The translations under genes and the position numbers were made by a program. A stretch of DNA of 64,000 nt from Microbacterium galbinum (lineage in GTDB: Bacteria; Actinomycetota; Actinomycetes; Actinomycetales; Microbacteriaceae). Positions within the stretch are counted from its first letter, which is position 1, and every line of letters starts with the position of its first letter. Shown in pieces: positions 1 to 9,114 of this stretch. The DNA lies in contig NZ_CP078077.1 of the NCBI RefSeq assembly GCF_023101185.1, positions 3,377,630-3,441,629 on the forward strand, given 5' to 3'. The notes under the pieces were generated by a model, which worked only from the letters and a program-made list of their open reading frames with translations, had not been told where the DNA came from and ran no database searches.

Positions 1-158
1 TCCATGTGACCGGCGGAGAGGTTCGCACCCTCGATCGACCACACCACCTCGCCGTCACCGTCCTGCCCACCGGGGGTGGCGCAGGCGCTGAGCGCCAGGG
101 CGGTCACGGCGACGATCGCCGCGGCGGGGAGAAGACGGCGCACGGATGCTGCGGGCAT
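1..158 (-). CDS. Putative lipoprotein, N-terminal part (runs off window)
   Basis: The gene starts at an ATG (156-158, read leftwards) and leaves the window after 52 codons. The N-terminus MPAASVRRLLPAAAIVAVTALALSAC is a type II signal peptide: two arginines, a hydrophobic stretch and a lipobox ALSAC with the modified cysteine at residue 26. The start has a GAGGA ribosome-binding site about 7 nt upstream. The mature part seen here is too short to identify; extracellular solute-binding proteins and peptidyl-prolyl isomerase lipoproteins often begin like this. It is divergent from valS. Confidence 0.75.
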   Translation of the reverse strand, partial: MPAASVRRLLPAAAIVAVTALALSACATPGGQDGDGEVVWSIEGANLSAGHM

Positions 159-193
159 GACGATTCCTCAGAACGAAAGATGGGGGTGAGATC

Positions 194-199
194 AGTCTA
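194..199 (-). promoter_or_regulatory. -10 box (TAGACT) for the leftward lipoprotein gene, inside a palindrome
   Basis: TAGACT reads leftwards here, giving a leader of roughly 30 nt before the ATG at 158. It lies in a perfect 7-bp inverted repeat (ATCAGTC, 3-nt spacer TAG, GACTGAT; 191-207), which could be a dimeric regulator operator. Confidence 0.4.
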
Positions 200-244
200 G
201 GACTGATTCTTGGACTGGGTCGATTTGCGACGGCATCCGCTCGC

Positions 245-273
245 GTGTGCCCTCGCTAGACTGGTGGGCACAC
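245..273 (+). promoter_or_regulatory. valS promoter region: TAGACT -10 flanked by an inverted repeat
   Basis: TAGACT at 257-262 is the best -10 candidate for valS and gives a leader near 60 nt. It is flanked by an 8-bp inverted repeat, GTGTGCCC (245-252) and GGGCACAC (266-273). The leader is too short for a T-box and shows no T-box features. Confidence 0.35.
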
Positions 274-327
274 CCACACTCAGGCACGCTCACACAGTGC
301 CGCATACATCGCTCGAGGAGACCCTTC

Positions 328-2943
328 ATGCCTGCTTCCGAAATCGCGCAGAACCAGATTCCCGACAAGCCCGCACTCGAAGGTCTCGAAGCGAAGTGGG
401 ATGCCGCCTGGGCGGAGCAGGGCACCTACCTGTTCGACCGCCTGCGGGCGGCGCAGTCCGGCCGCGACGGCGTGTACTCGATCGACACCCCGCCGCCGAC
501 GGCATCCGGCAGCCTGCACATCGGTCACGTGTTCTCCTACACGCACACCGACGTCAAGGCGCGCTTCGAGCGCATGCGCGGCAAGACCGTGTTCTACCCG
601 ATGGGCTGGGACGACAATGGCCTCCCGACCGAGCGTCGCGTGCAGAACTACTACGGAGTGCGCTGCGACCCGTCGCTGCCGTACACCCCCGACTTCACTC
701 CCCCGTTCGAGGGTGGCGACAACAAGTCCAGCCGCGCCGCCGACCAGCTGCCGATCAGCCGCCGCAACTTCATCGAGCTGTGCGAACGCCTCACCCTCGA
801 GGACGAGAAGCAGTTCGAGGCGCTGTTCCGCCAGCTCGGCCTGAGCGTGGACTGGACGCAGACGTACCGCACGATCTCGGACGACACGATCCGCCAGAGC
901 CAGCTCGCCTTCCTCCGCAACATCGAGCGCGGTGAGGCGTATCAGGCCCTCGCGCCGACGCTCTGGGACATCGACTTCCGATCCGCGATCGCGCAGGCCG
1001 AGCTCGAGGACCGCGAGCAGCAGGCCGCCTATCACACGATCGAGTTCCCCTTCGCGGACGGATCGGGGTCGATCGCCATCGACACCACCCGCCCGGAACT
1101 GCTCCCCGCATGCATCGCGATCGTGACGCACCCCGAGGGCCCGCACAAGCACCTGATCGGCACGAAGGTGCGCACGCCCTTCTTCGGCGCCGAGATCGAA
1201 ATCCACGGTCACCACCTCGCTCAGCCCGACAAGGGCACGGGAGCCGCGATGGTCTGCACCTTCGGCGACGTGACCGACATCATCTGGTGGCGCGAACTGC
1301 GCACCGCCGCCGGCGAGTCGCTGCCGAACATGACCACGATCGGCCTGGACGGTCGCTTCCTGCCGGAGGCACCCTCGACCGTCGCCGACGCCGAGGCCCG
1401 CGCCTGGTACGCCGAGGAAGTCGCCGGCAAGACGGTCTTCAGCGCCCGCAAGGCGATCGTCGAGAAGCTGCAGGAGACCGGCGACATGACCGCGGTCGGC
1501 AAGCCGTTCAGCCACGCGGTGAAGTTCTTCGAGAAGGGCGACCGCCCGCTCGAGATCGTGTCGACGCGCCAGTGGTACATCCGCAACGGCGCCCGCGACG
1601 GCGACCTGCGCGAGCAGCTGCTCTCGCACGGCACTGAGCTGAACTGGTACCCGGACTTCATGCGCGTGCGCTACGAGAACTGGGTCGGCGGACTCACGGG
1701 CGACTGGCTCGTTTCGCGTCAGCGCTTCTTCGGCGTGCCGATCCCGCTCTGGTACGGACTCGACGAGAACGGCGAGCGCGACTACGAGCGCGTGATCGTG
1801 CCGGATGCCGCGTCGCTTCCGATCGACCCGACCACCGACGTGCCCGACGGTTACACCGAGGACCAGCGCGGCGTCGCGGGGGGCTTCGACGCCGAGGCCG
1901 ACATCTTCGACACCTGGGCGACCTCGTCGCTCACCCCGCAGCTCGCCGGCGGCTGGCAGCGCGACGAGGAGCTGTGGAATCTCACGGCCCCGTTCGATCT
2001 GCGCCCGCAGGGCCAGGACATCATCCGCACCTGGCTCTTCTCCACCATGCTGCGATCCGTGCTCGAAGACGGCCGCTCGCCGTGGCGCAACGCCGCGATC
2101 AGCGGTTTCATCGTCGACCCCGACCGCAAGAAGATGTCGAAGTCCAAGGGCAATGTGGTCACGCCCGCCGACATCCTCGAGACGCACGGATCGGATGCCG
2201 TGCGCTACTGGTCCGCATCGAGCCGCCTCGGCGCCGATGCCGCCTTCGACCCGCAGAGCCCGACGCAGGTGAAGATCGGTCGTCGTCTCGCGATCAAGGT
2301 GCTGAACGCGGCGAAGTTCGTGCTGTCGTTCCCGGTGCCCGAAGGCGCTCAGGTCACGCACGCCCTCGACGCCTCGATGCTCAGCGCGCTCGACGGAGTG
2401 ATCGCCGAGGCCACCGCCGCGTTCGAGAACTACGACCAGGCCCGTGCGCTCGAAATCACCGAGGCGTTCTTCTGGACGTTCTGCGATGACTACCTCGAGC
2501 TGGTGAAGGAACGTGCCTACAACCAGAACGACGTGGGACAGGCATCCGCCGCCCTCGCGCTGCGCCTCGCCCTGTCGACCCTGCTGCGGCTGCTCGCGCC
2601 CGTGCTGTCGTTCGCGACCGAAGAGGCGTGGTCGTGGTTCGAGGAGGGCTCGGTGCACACCGCAGCCTGGCCCGAGGCTCTCGGCATCGAGGGCGACACC
2701 GCCGTATTGTCGGCCGCGAGCGAGGCGCTGATCGGTATCCGCCGCGCGAAGACCGAGGCCAAGGCGTCGCAGAAGACTCCGGTGTCACGTGCGGTGATCG
2801 CCGCGCATGCCGCGAAGCTCGTCGCTCTCGAAGCCGCCGCCGACGACCTGCGGGCCGTGGGCCGGATCGCTGAGCTGGAGTTCGTGGAGGCGGATGCCTT
2901 CGCCGTCACCGCCATCGAGCTCGCACCGACCGAGGCTTCCTGA
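328..2943 (+). CDS. valS: Valine--tRNA ligase
   Basis: Class I aminoacyl-tRNA synthetase that charges tRNA-Val in the cytoplasm, 871 aa. The HIGH signature is at residues 64-67 and KMSKS at about 602-606, with the CP1 editing domain between them and an anticodon-binding helical domain after. The ATG at 328 is chosen because GAGGAG lies about 8 nt upstream (314-320); a longer in-frame extension to 247 has no such site and adds unconserved residues. The protein carries the N-terminal PDKPALEGLEAKWDAAW motif usual in actinobacterial ValS and lacks the long C-terminal coiled coil. Its stop overlaps the next start (TGATG), so the small downstream ORF is probably translationally coupled. Confidence 0.97.
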   Translation: MPASEIAQNQIPDKPALEGLEAKWDAAWAEQGTYLFDRLRAAQSGRDGVYSIDTPPPTASGSLHIGHVFSYTHTDVKARFERMRGKTVFYPMGWDDNGLPTERRVQNYYGVRCDPSLPYTPDFTPPFEGGDNKSSRAADQLPISRRNFIELCERLTLEDEKQFEALFRQLGLSVDWTQTYRTISDDTIRQSQLAFLRNIERGEAYQALAPTLWDIDFRSAIAQAELEDREQQAAYHTIEFPFADGSGSIAIDTTRPELLPACIAIVTHPEGPHKHLIGTKVRTPFFGAEIEIHGHHLAQPDKGTGAAMVCTFGDVTDIIWWRELRTAAGESLPNMTTIGLDGRFLPEAPSTVADAEARAWYAEEVAGKTVFSARKAIVEKLQETGDMTAVGKPFSHAVKFFEKGDRPLEIVSTRQWYIRNGARDGDLREQLLSHGTELNWYPDFMRVRYENWVGGLTGDWLVSRQRFFGVPIPLWYGLDENGERDYERVIVPDAASLPIDPTTDVPDGYTEDQRGVAGGFDAEADIFDTWATSSLTPQLAGGWQRDEELWNLTAPFDLRPQGQDIIRTWLFSTMLRSVLEDGRSPWRNAAISGFIVDPDRKKMSKSKGNVVTPADILETHGSDAVRYWSASSRLGADAAFDPQSPTQVKIGRRLAIKVLNAAKFVLSFPVPEGAQVTHALDASMLSALDGVIAEATAAFENYDQARALEITEAFFWTFCDDYLELVKERAYNQNDVGQASAALALRLALSTLLRLLAPVLSFATEEAWSWFEEGSVHTAAWPEALGIEGDTAVLSAASEALIGIRRAKTEAKASQKTPVSRAVIAAHAAKLVALEAAADDLRAVGRIAELEFVEADAFAVTAIELAPTEAS

Positions 2944-3158
2944 TGCAGCTGGGCACGCGTTGGGCGACCGGTTCCGAGGCTCCCGCATCGGTTCCCGCGG
3001 CTCTGCGTCCCGCGATCGCCGAGGTCGAGTCGCGCGGAGTCACCGGTCACTGGACACTCACCTGGCTCGAGGGGCGTGCGATCGCCGAGCTCGACGCCGG
3101 CTGGGAGGTCCTGCAGTCGGCAACGGGTGAGGTCATCGCCCGCCCGTTCGAGGACTGA
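2943..3158 (+). CDS. Small conserved hypothetical protein coupled to valS
   Basis: A 71-aa acidic soluble protein whose ATG shares one base with the valS stop (TGATG), so it is almost certainly translated from the valS mRNA by reinitiation. It has no signal peptide, membrane segment or cysteine. Two Trp-containing stretches (TGHWTLTWLEGRAIAELDAG) suggest a compact beta-rich fold. I do not recognise the family. A strong terminator follows directly, closing the valS transcription unit. Confidence 0.7.
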   Translation: MQLGTRWATGSEAPASVPAALRPAIAEVESRGVTGHWTLTWLEGRAIAELDAGWEVLQSATGEVIARPFED

Positions 3159-3176
3159 CGCCCTGCAGTCATCGTG

Positions 3177-3213
3177 AGAGGCCCCTCCGCCCACCGGCGG
3201 AGGGGCCTCTTGC
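3177..3213 (+). terminator. Rho-independent terminator of the valS unit
   Basis: Perfect 15-bp GC-rich stem (3177-3191 with 3196-3210) around a 4-nt loop CACC, followed by TTG. It lies 19 nt after the stop of the small ORF. Confidence 0.85.
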
Positions 3214-3244
3214 GGTTTCCGCGGGAAGCCCCGACGATGTGGGC

Positions 3245-3742
3245 ATGACCGCCTTTCCTGACAGTCCGTTCGGCGCGATGGAGCGCCTCACCCTCGATCC
3301 CGCTCCTCTGGCGGTGATCCGGCACGAGGGCATCCGCATCGCTGACCTGCGCGACGCCTTCGACACCGGGTACGGGGCGATCGCCGCCTACTTCCACGAC
3401 GGCACGCTCGTGCCGGCGGGGCCCGCCGTGGCGATCTACTACGGGGACCCGATGGGCGTCTTCGACCTGGAGCTCGGCTTCCCCGTCGCCACGGCGCCGA
3501 CGGATCCACTGATCACCGCGAGCGGCGCGTCGGTGCAGGCGTCCACCCTTCCATCCGGCGCCGCCGCCGCGACGACGCACATCGGCTCATACGACGGTCT
3601 CGGGCGGGCGTGGATGGGTCTCGCCGAGAAAGCCGGCGCGAAGGGCCTGCACCACCGGGGGATCTGGATCGAGGTCTACGTCTCCGACCCGACCGAGGAT
3701 CCCGAAGAGCTGCGCACCGACCTCATCCTGCCGGTCGCCTGA
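3245..3742 (+). CDS. GyrI-like small-molecule-binding domain protein
   Basis: A 165-aa cytoplasmic protein consisting of a single GyrI-like/SOUL-type effector-binding domain, the fold seen in AraC-family effector domains, SbmC and small stand-alone drug-binding proteins. Typical segments are the early IRHEGIRIADLRDAF strand-helix, the AIYYGDPMGVFDLELGFPV middle, and the final [21 protein letters not shown]. No DNA-binding domain is present, so it may bind or modify a hydrophobic or cationic ligand rather than regulate directly. ATG at 3245 is preferred over an in-frame GTG 6 nt upstream. Its 3' end overlaps the convergent Nudix gene by 67 bp. Confidence 0.8.
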   Translation: MTAFPDSPFGAMERLTLDPAPLAVIRHEGIRIADLRDAFDTGYGAIAAYFHDGTLVPAGPAVAIYYGDPMGVFDLELGFPVATAPTDPLITASGASVQASTLPSGAAAATTHIGSYDGLGRAWMGLAEKAGAKGLHHRGIWIEVYVSDPTEDPEELRTDLILPVA

Positions 3743-4292
3743 GGTCCCGTCGTCCGGAGGAACTCCTCCGCCTTGTACCAAGTGAGCTGGTGATAGCTCT
3801 GATGCAGGTGCTCGGCGAGGCCCTCGAACGGAACCACATGGACTCTGATGTCCTCGTTCTCGTCGAGCGACTGCTCGGACGTCGGTTGACAGCCGAGCGC
3901 CACGAAATGATGGACGCGGTTCGTGTGGTTGCCGAAGTTCGCCCACGTCGCACCGAGCGCGATCATCGACGCCGCCTCGTATCCGGTCTCCTCTCGGAGT
4001 TCGCGGGCGGCTGCGACGGCCACGTCTTCGCCCTCGGCTACGCCACCGCCGATCGTGCCCCACGCGACGATGCCGGCCCCGTGACGATACTCCTCGACGA
4101 TGACGGCGTCGCCGGCGGTGTCGATGGCGAGCACGGACACCCAATCGCCGTATTCGAGAACGTAGTACGGCGCGATCGTCCGTCCTCGGGCATCGACGCA
4201 GTCATCGGCACGCACCGAGATCCACCGATCGGAGACGATGGTTTCGGACCGGCGGGTCTCCCAGGGTTCGGGCGACGACGCCCGCTCCGAGG

Positions 4293-4296
<4 letters not shown>
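3676..4296 (-). CDS. Nudix hydrolase (ADP-ribose pyrophosphatase-like)
   Basis: A 206-aa Nudix protein likely to hydrolyse a nucleoside diphosphate linked to another group, such as ADP-ribose. The full Nudix box G-x5-E-x7-REL-x-EE-x-GY is present (GGVAEGE ... RELREETGY). The upstream [15 protein letters not shown] and the VEEYRHGAG segment resemble the ADP-ribose pyrophosphatase subfamily. The GTG start (4294-4296) overlaps the clpX stop (GTGA), so translation is probably coupled to clpX. The last ~20 residues (Arg/Ser-rich) are encoded opposite the end of the convergent GyrI-like gene and look like tail rather than fold. Confidence 0.85.
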
Positions 4297-5561
<1,265 letters not shown>

Positions 5562-5758
5562 GCGCGTCCTCCTATGGGGGATCCAGAGATCGTGCTTCGA
5601 GCCTAACCTCTGCATCGGACACCGGGACGCATTGGGACAGGGGCCGTGTCAGACGACGTCAGAACTCACGGCCGGGCACGTGTCCTCTGGAAGTTCTCTG
5701 CCGTCTCGGGCGACAACAACCGGAGTTCCAGATCGCCGACGATGCTTGCATCCAGACG

Positions 5759-6316
5759 TCAGAACGCACCGCGTGTCCAGGTTCCCTCAGGAAGGGTGAA
5801 GCAAACCGAGCCTGACGCGATGCGAATCTCGTCAGGTCCAAAGCCCTCGGAGACGATGTAATTCTCCGCTGTGTCCGGCGACGTGAGCTGCACCTCGAAG
5901 TGATCCACGATGTCCTGCCGCGTCCCCAGATCGAAGCGACTCCCCTCATAGTGGACCTGAACCGCCCGAACGATCGCCTCGATGTCAGTCCCCTTCCGGA
6001 CTGTGACCGTCGTCGCCCCCTTCCATCGCCATTCCGTCTCGCTGCAAGAGAACAGCGTTCCCTTCGGCATCTGATCCACCGACACCACCACTTCTGAGGG
6101 AACCAGACCGGCGATCTCCAGCTCCATCGCCTGCGCCGTCTCCTTCGCCTCGTCCAACGACACCTTAGACACCACCGTCGATGGCGCCCCGGCTGATGAC
6201 GACGCTCCATCTGTGGGCGTTCCCGCGAGCGCGCCGACGCACCCCGTCAAGAGCACGGCACCGATAAAGACTCCAACACTCGACCGGATCGTGCTCGTGA
6301 CATCAGAACGACCCAC
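5759..6316 (-). CDS. Putative lipoprotein, second tandem paralogue
   Basis: A 185-aa predicted lipoprotein with signal peptide and lipobox LLTGC. From about residue 55 it matches the upstream neighbour closely (shared runs EIAGLVPSE, VSVDQMPKGTLFSCS, GTDIEAIVR, HYEGSRFDL, FTLPEGTWTRG), so the two arose by duplication. Two conserved cysteines in the mature part (FSCS, and VCFT near the C-terminus) could form a disulfide outside the membrane. I chose GTG at 6316, which overlaps the upstream gene by 14 nt and leaves a normal-length signal peptide; a TTG at 6400 is possible but adds an implausible charged extension. Function unknown; an immunity or accessory role for the upstream hydrolase is an inference. 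Confidence 0.75.
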   Translation of the reverse strand: MGRSDVTSTIRSSVGVFIGAVLLTGCVGALAGTPTDGASSSAGAPSTVVSKVSLDEAKETAQAMELEIAGLVPSEVVVSVDQMPKGTLFSCSETEWRWKGATTVTVRKGTDIEAIVRAVQVHYEGSRFDLGTRQDIVDHFEVQLTSPDTAENYIVSEGFGPDEIRIASGSVCFTLPEGTWTRGAF

Positions 6317-6845
6317 GGGTCCACGTGCCTTCCGGCAAGGTGAAACACGCAGATCCTGAATCGATCCGAATTTCCGTCGACACGAACCCCTCACCGACAA
6401 GGTAGTTCTCGGCCGTATCCGGAGACATCAACTGCACCTCGAAATGATCCGCGATATCCCGTCGCGTCCGCAGATCGAAGCGGCTTCCCTCGTAGTGAGC
6501 CTGGATCGACCGGACGATCGCCTCGATATCCGTCCCCTCGACGACGGTCACCGTCGTCGCCCCATACCATGTCCACTCGACGTCACTACAGGAAAAGAGT
6601 GTGCCCTTCGGCATCTGGTCCACCGACAACACCGACTCCGAAGGCACCAAACCCGCGATCTCCAGCTCCATCGTCTGCGCTTGCGCCTTCGCCTGTTCCA
6701 ACGACACCTCTGAAACTGCCACTGGCGTCGTCCCCTTCTCGTCGTTCTTTACGTTTGCATCGTCGATCGGACCGCAAGCGCTCAGGAGCACTGCAGCGAA
6801 CCCCGCGACTGCGAGTACACGCATGTTCCTTTCAAGGCTCCTCAT
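6303..6845 (-). CDS. Putative lipoprotein, first tandem paralogue
   Basis: A 180-aa predicted lipoprotein with signal peptide MRVLAVAGFAAVLLSAC (lipobox LLSAC). The ATG at 6845 overlaps the stop of the upstream hydrolase gene (ATGA) and has GGAG just upstream; a second ATG at 6824 would give a more compact signal peptide. The mature domain is shared with the next gene, including the two conserved cysteines. GC content and codon choice look slightly less extreme than in the flanking housekeeping genes. The family is not one I can name. Confidence 0.8.
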   Translation of the reverse strand: MRSLERNMRVLAVAGFAAVLLSACGPIDDANVKNDEKGTTPVAVSEVSLEQAKAQAQTMELEIAGLVPSESVLSVDQMPKGTLFSCSDVEWTWYGATTVTVVEGTDIEAIVRSIQAHYEGSRFDLRTRRDIADHFEVQLMSPDTAENYLVGEGFVSTEIRIDSGSACFTLPEGTWTRGSF

Positions 6846-8611
6846 CGCTCCACCAACTTCGTGAGGTCTTTCAGCAACTGCCGGTTGTCGTCCACGTTCT
6901 GCGAGATCAGGTTGTGGTTCTCGCCCAACACCTGCAGGTCGTTCGTCGTGAACTTCCCATCGTCAAGCACCGCATCATCGGGTCCGCGATAGAAGTCACC
7001 ATGATCGAACGCGGGAATCACACGTGGATAGCGCCCCTCCCACACGGCGCCGCCCTCTTGAGCCCTCTGGAGCAGGTCGCGGTAGGAGAGATCGGTGTAC
7101 TCGGTGTCGGGGTTCGCCCGCCATTCCTCGGGCACACCTGCGCCGGCGAGGGAGATCACCTGGTCGTATTCCGTGCCCGCAATTTCCGAGGCGGTGATGT
7201 GGGTCAGACCCCAGCTGTGCCCGATACCGATCTGCTCGGCGGTCGCGAACGAAGGATCGGTACGCATCCCCGCCTCGAACGCCGCGAGCTCCGTCCCCGC
7301 GACAGTGGCGCGGTCGGGATCATTGTCTTCGCCGATGCGCAGCATGTTCATCCCACCTCTGTCGAGGTTCTCGCCCGGGAACTCCCCCTCCTTGACGACG
7401 AACACAACGGTTCCGGGCGCACCCTCCGTGAGGTAGTCGGCGATCTGCTGCACTCCTCCCTGGTAGAAGTCGTTCATGCTCGTGAAGGTTCCGGGCGAGT
7501 ACGTGACGACGTCGGTCGTGTCCGCCGAGGGCGTACCGACCATCTCGACGACCCGCGAGGCATCCCGGTCGTAGAGGTACAGCTGAACGTCCCCCGCGAT
7601 CGAGTGTTCCAGATAGGCGATCTCGTTGAGGAGGAATGCGCGCTTCGCCGCATCCAGGTCCGGGTCTTGCAGATCTTCCCGTGCGGCGGTGATCCAGTCC
7701 GGCGCAGCCGTGCGGTTGGCCGTGACACGGTCGAGGGCCGGCACGCCGTTGAGCGAACCGATCAACGCGGGCACGGCCACCGTGAGCGCCGCAACCGGTC
7801 CGGATTCCCACGCTCCCGGTACGCCCTTCGACCGCGATGCCAGATCTGCCCACCACTGCGCGATCTGATCCGGATCGACCATCTCGACGTTGTTCCAGAA
7901 GTCCGGGTTGTCGTCGAGCCACTGTCTCGCCTCCGCGGCCGAGACCGAGAGCATCCAGTCCAACCGTTCGGTCACGGAGTCCGCGAGCAGGCGCTCCAGC
8001 ACGTCGGTCGCCGATCCGGGCTCGCCTGCCGGTGACCATTGCGACACTCGCGCCGTGAACGGTGTGCCGTCGAGAGCGGGGATGACGTCGTCGACCGCGA
8101 CACGGCTCAGGTCGGTCTCGAACGCGTCTTCGGCATCGTCGAGATCGCGATGGAACTTCGCGATATCGGCGAGAAGGTCATCCGCGGCCGATTGGGCTGC
8201 GAGCAGATCGGACTCCGCGACCATCCCGAACTCCGACGAGACCTGTGACGTGGCCGAACTCTCTTCTGCGTCAGCGAGCCGCTTTCGCATCGCTGCAACG
8301 CGTTCGACCAGCGCCTTCCGCCGACGGCTCAGCGCCTCGTACTCATCGGCGAGATAGCCCAGCGCGGTGCACCCACGACCGATGTTCGCCGCGAAGAGAG
8401 CGGTCGACAGCTCCGGCCCGGCCATGGCCTGATTCACCGTCTCCGCTCCGCTCACCGAGAAGACGAGGTCGACATTGCCCCAGAGACGCTTCACGCCGGT
8501 CATGGCAGCGAGAACTCCCGCCGCGCGCGCGTCGATCCGATCGCAGGCCTCGCGCAGCACGACGGCGTCCGGCACCTCCTCGATGCCCCAGGCGTAATCC
8601 GAGAACGTCAT
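6842..8611 (-). CDS. DUF1023-type alpha/beta hydrolase with helical N-terminal region
   Basis: A 589-aa protein. The N-terminal half (about 1-330) is mostly helical with a charged coiled-coil-like stretch near 90-120. The C-terminal half (about 335-589) resembles the actinobacterial DUF1023 alpha/beta hydrolase domain, with nucleophile elbow GHSWG at 464-468 (Ser466), an acidic/His stretch FDHGDF near 535-540 and a late His in GENHNLIS (His566). There is no Sec signal peptide or clear membrane span. It is coupled at both ends by ATGA overlaps: to a small WXG-like protein upstream and a lipoprotein downstream. That layout resembles type VII (ESX-like) substrate loci, but export is an inference. 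Confidence 0.75.
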   Translation of the reverse strand: MTFSDYAWGIEEVPDAVVLREACDRIDARAAGVLAAMTGVKRLWGNVDLVFSVSGAETVNQAMAGPELSTALFAANIGRGCTALGYLADEYEALSRRRKALVERVAAMRKRLADAEESSATSQVSSEFGMVAESDLLAAQSAADDLLADIAKFHRDLDDAEDAFETDLSRVAVDDVIPALDGTPFTARVSQWSPAGEPGSATDVLERLLADSVTERLDWMLSVSAAEARQWLDDNPDFWNNVEMVDPDQIAQWWADLASRSKGVPGAWESGPVAALTVAVPALIGSLNGVPALDRVTANRTAAPDWITAAREDLQDPDLDAAKRAFLLNEIAYLEHSIAGDVQLYLYDRDASRVVEMVGTPSADTTDVVTYSPGTFTSMNDFYQGGVQQIADYLTEGAPGTVVFVVKEGEFPGENLDRGGMNMLRIGEDNDPDRATVAGTELAAFEAGMRTDPSFATAEQIGIGHSWGLTHITASEIAGTEYDQVISLAGAGVPEEWRANPDTEYTDLSYRDLLQRAQEGGAVWEGRYPRVIPAFDHGDFYRGPDDAVLDDGKFTTNDLQVLGENHNLISQNVDDNRQLLKDLTKLVER

Positions 8612-8970
8612 CCCTTCCCTCCGATCCGGCTCACGGCATCGTCGAGATTCCAGAACGACGCCATCTCCGCCGCTCGGGCATCCAGCGCCATCGTCGCGTC
8701 ACCATCGTCGATCGTGGCGGTCGCAGCGCTGAGCGCCCCACTCGCGTCGGAGATGTAGGCGAGGAGGTTCTCCGGGATCTGCACGCGCACGTCGAAGAAG
8801 CCCGTGAGCAGTCGAGCGGCGCGAACACGCCCCGCGCCGTCCAGCTCTGCGACCGCCTCGTCGACCGCACTCGAGAGTCCCTCACCCTCGGTATCGGTCT
8901 CCACAGCATCCTGATCGACGAGGCGGAGCAGATCGCGCACCCCGACCACATCCACCGACCATGTGTCCAT
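8608..8970 (-). CDS. Small helical protein, WXG100/DUF6507-like partner
   Basis: A 120-aa protein beginning MDTWSVDVVGVRDLL, which resembles the W-x-I/V-x-P-x-GV start of DUF6507, a WXG100-like family found beside large helical or hydrolase genes in actinobacteria. The rest predicts as two long helices with no signal peptide. ATG at 8970 is chosen over an upstream in-frame start at 9045, which would add a Cys-containing extension unlike the family. Its stop overlaps the hydrolase start (ATGA). It heads a four-gene unit running to 5759. The family assignment is by eye and tentative. Confidence 0.65.
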   Translation of the reverse strand: MDTWSVDVVGVRDLLRLVDQDAVETDTEGEGLSSAVDEAVAELDGAGRVRAARLLTGFFDVRVQIPENLLAYISDASGALSAATATIDDGDATMALDARAAEMASFWNLDDAVSRIGGKG

Positions 8971-9061
8971 CCCCGCGCACCTTACCGTCGCATACGTCCG
9001 GAGAAGAATAGGACAGAACGCCGGAACCGCGTTCGAGTTATCCACAGGCCCTCGAACACGA

Positions 9062-9102
9062 CGAAGGGCCGGCCCGCAGCATCCTGCGAACCGGCCCCTC
9101 GA
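9062..9102 (-). terminator. Terminator of the deo/aldehyde dehydrogenase operon
   Basis: Imperfect GC-rich hairpin just beyond the last operon stop: arms built on GGGCCGG ... CCGGCCC, extended by CGAAG/CTTCG-type ends and an inner CGCAG/CTGCG pairing. Confidence 0.6.
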
Positions 9103-9114
9103 AGAACAATCAGG

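Noticed and set aside
159..327. T-box riboswitch ahead of valS
   Set aside because: The leader is about 60 nt, too short, with no specifier loop or T-box sequence visible.
5562..5758. Small RNA or operator in the clpX upstream gap
   Set aside because: Only a weak TAGGCT -10 candidate; no hairpin, CIRCE-like or ClgR-like element that I could support.
6317..6400. TTG start at 6400 for the second lipoprotein
   Set aside because: It would add 28 Arg/Cys-rich residues before the signal peptide and overlap the upstream gene by 98 nt; GTG at 6316 gives a normal lipoprotein signal.
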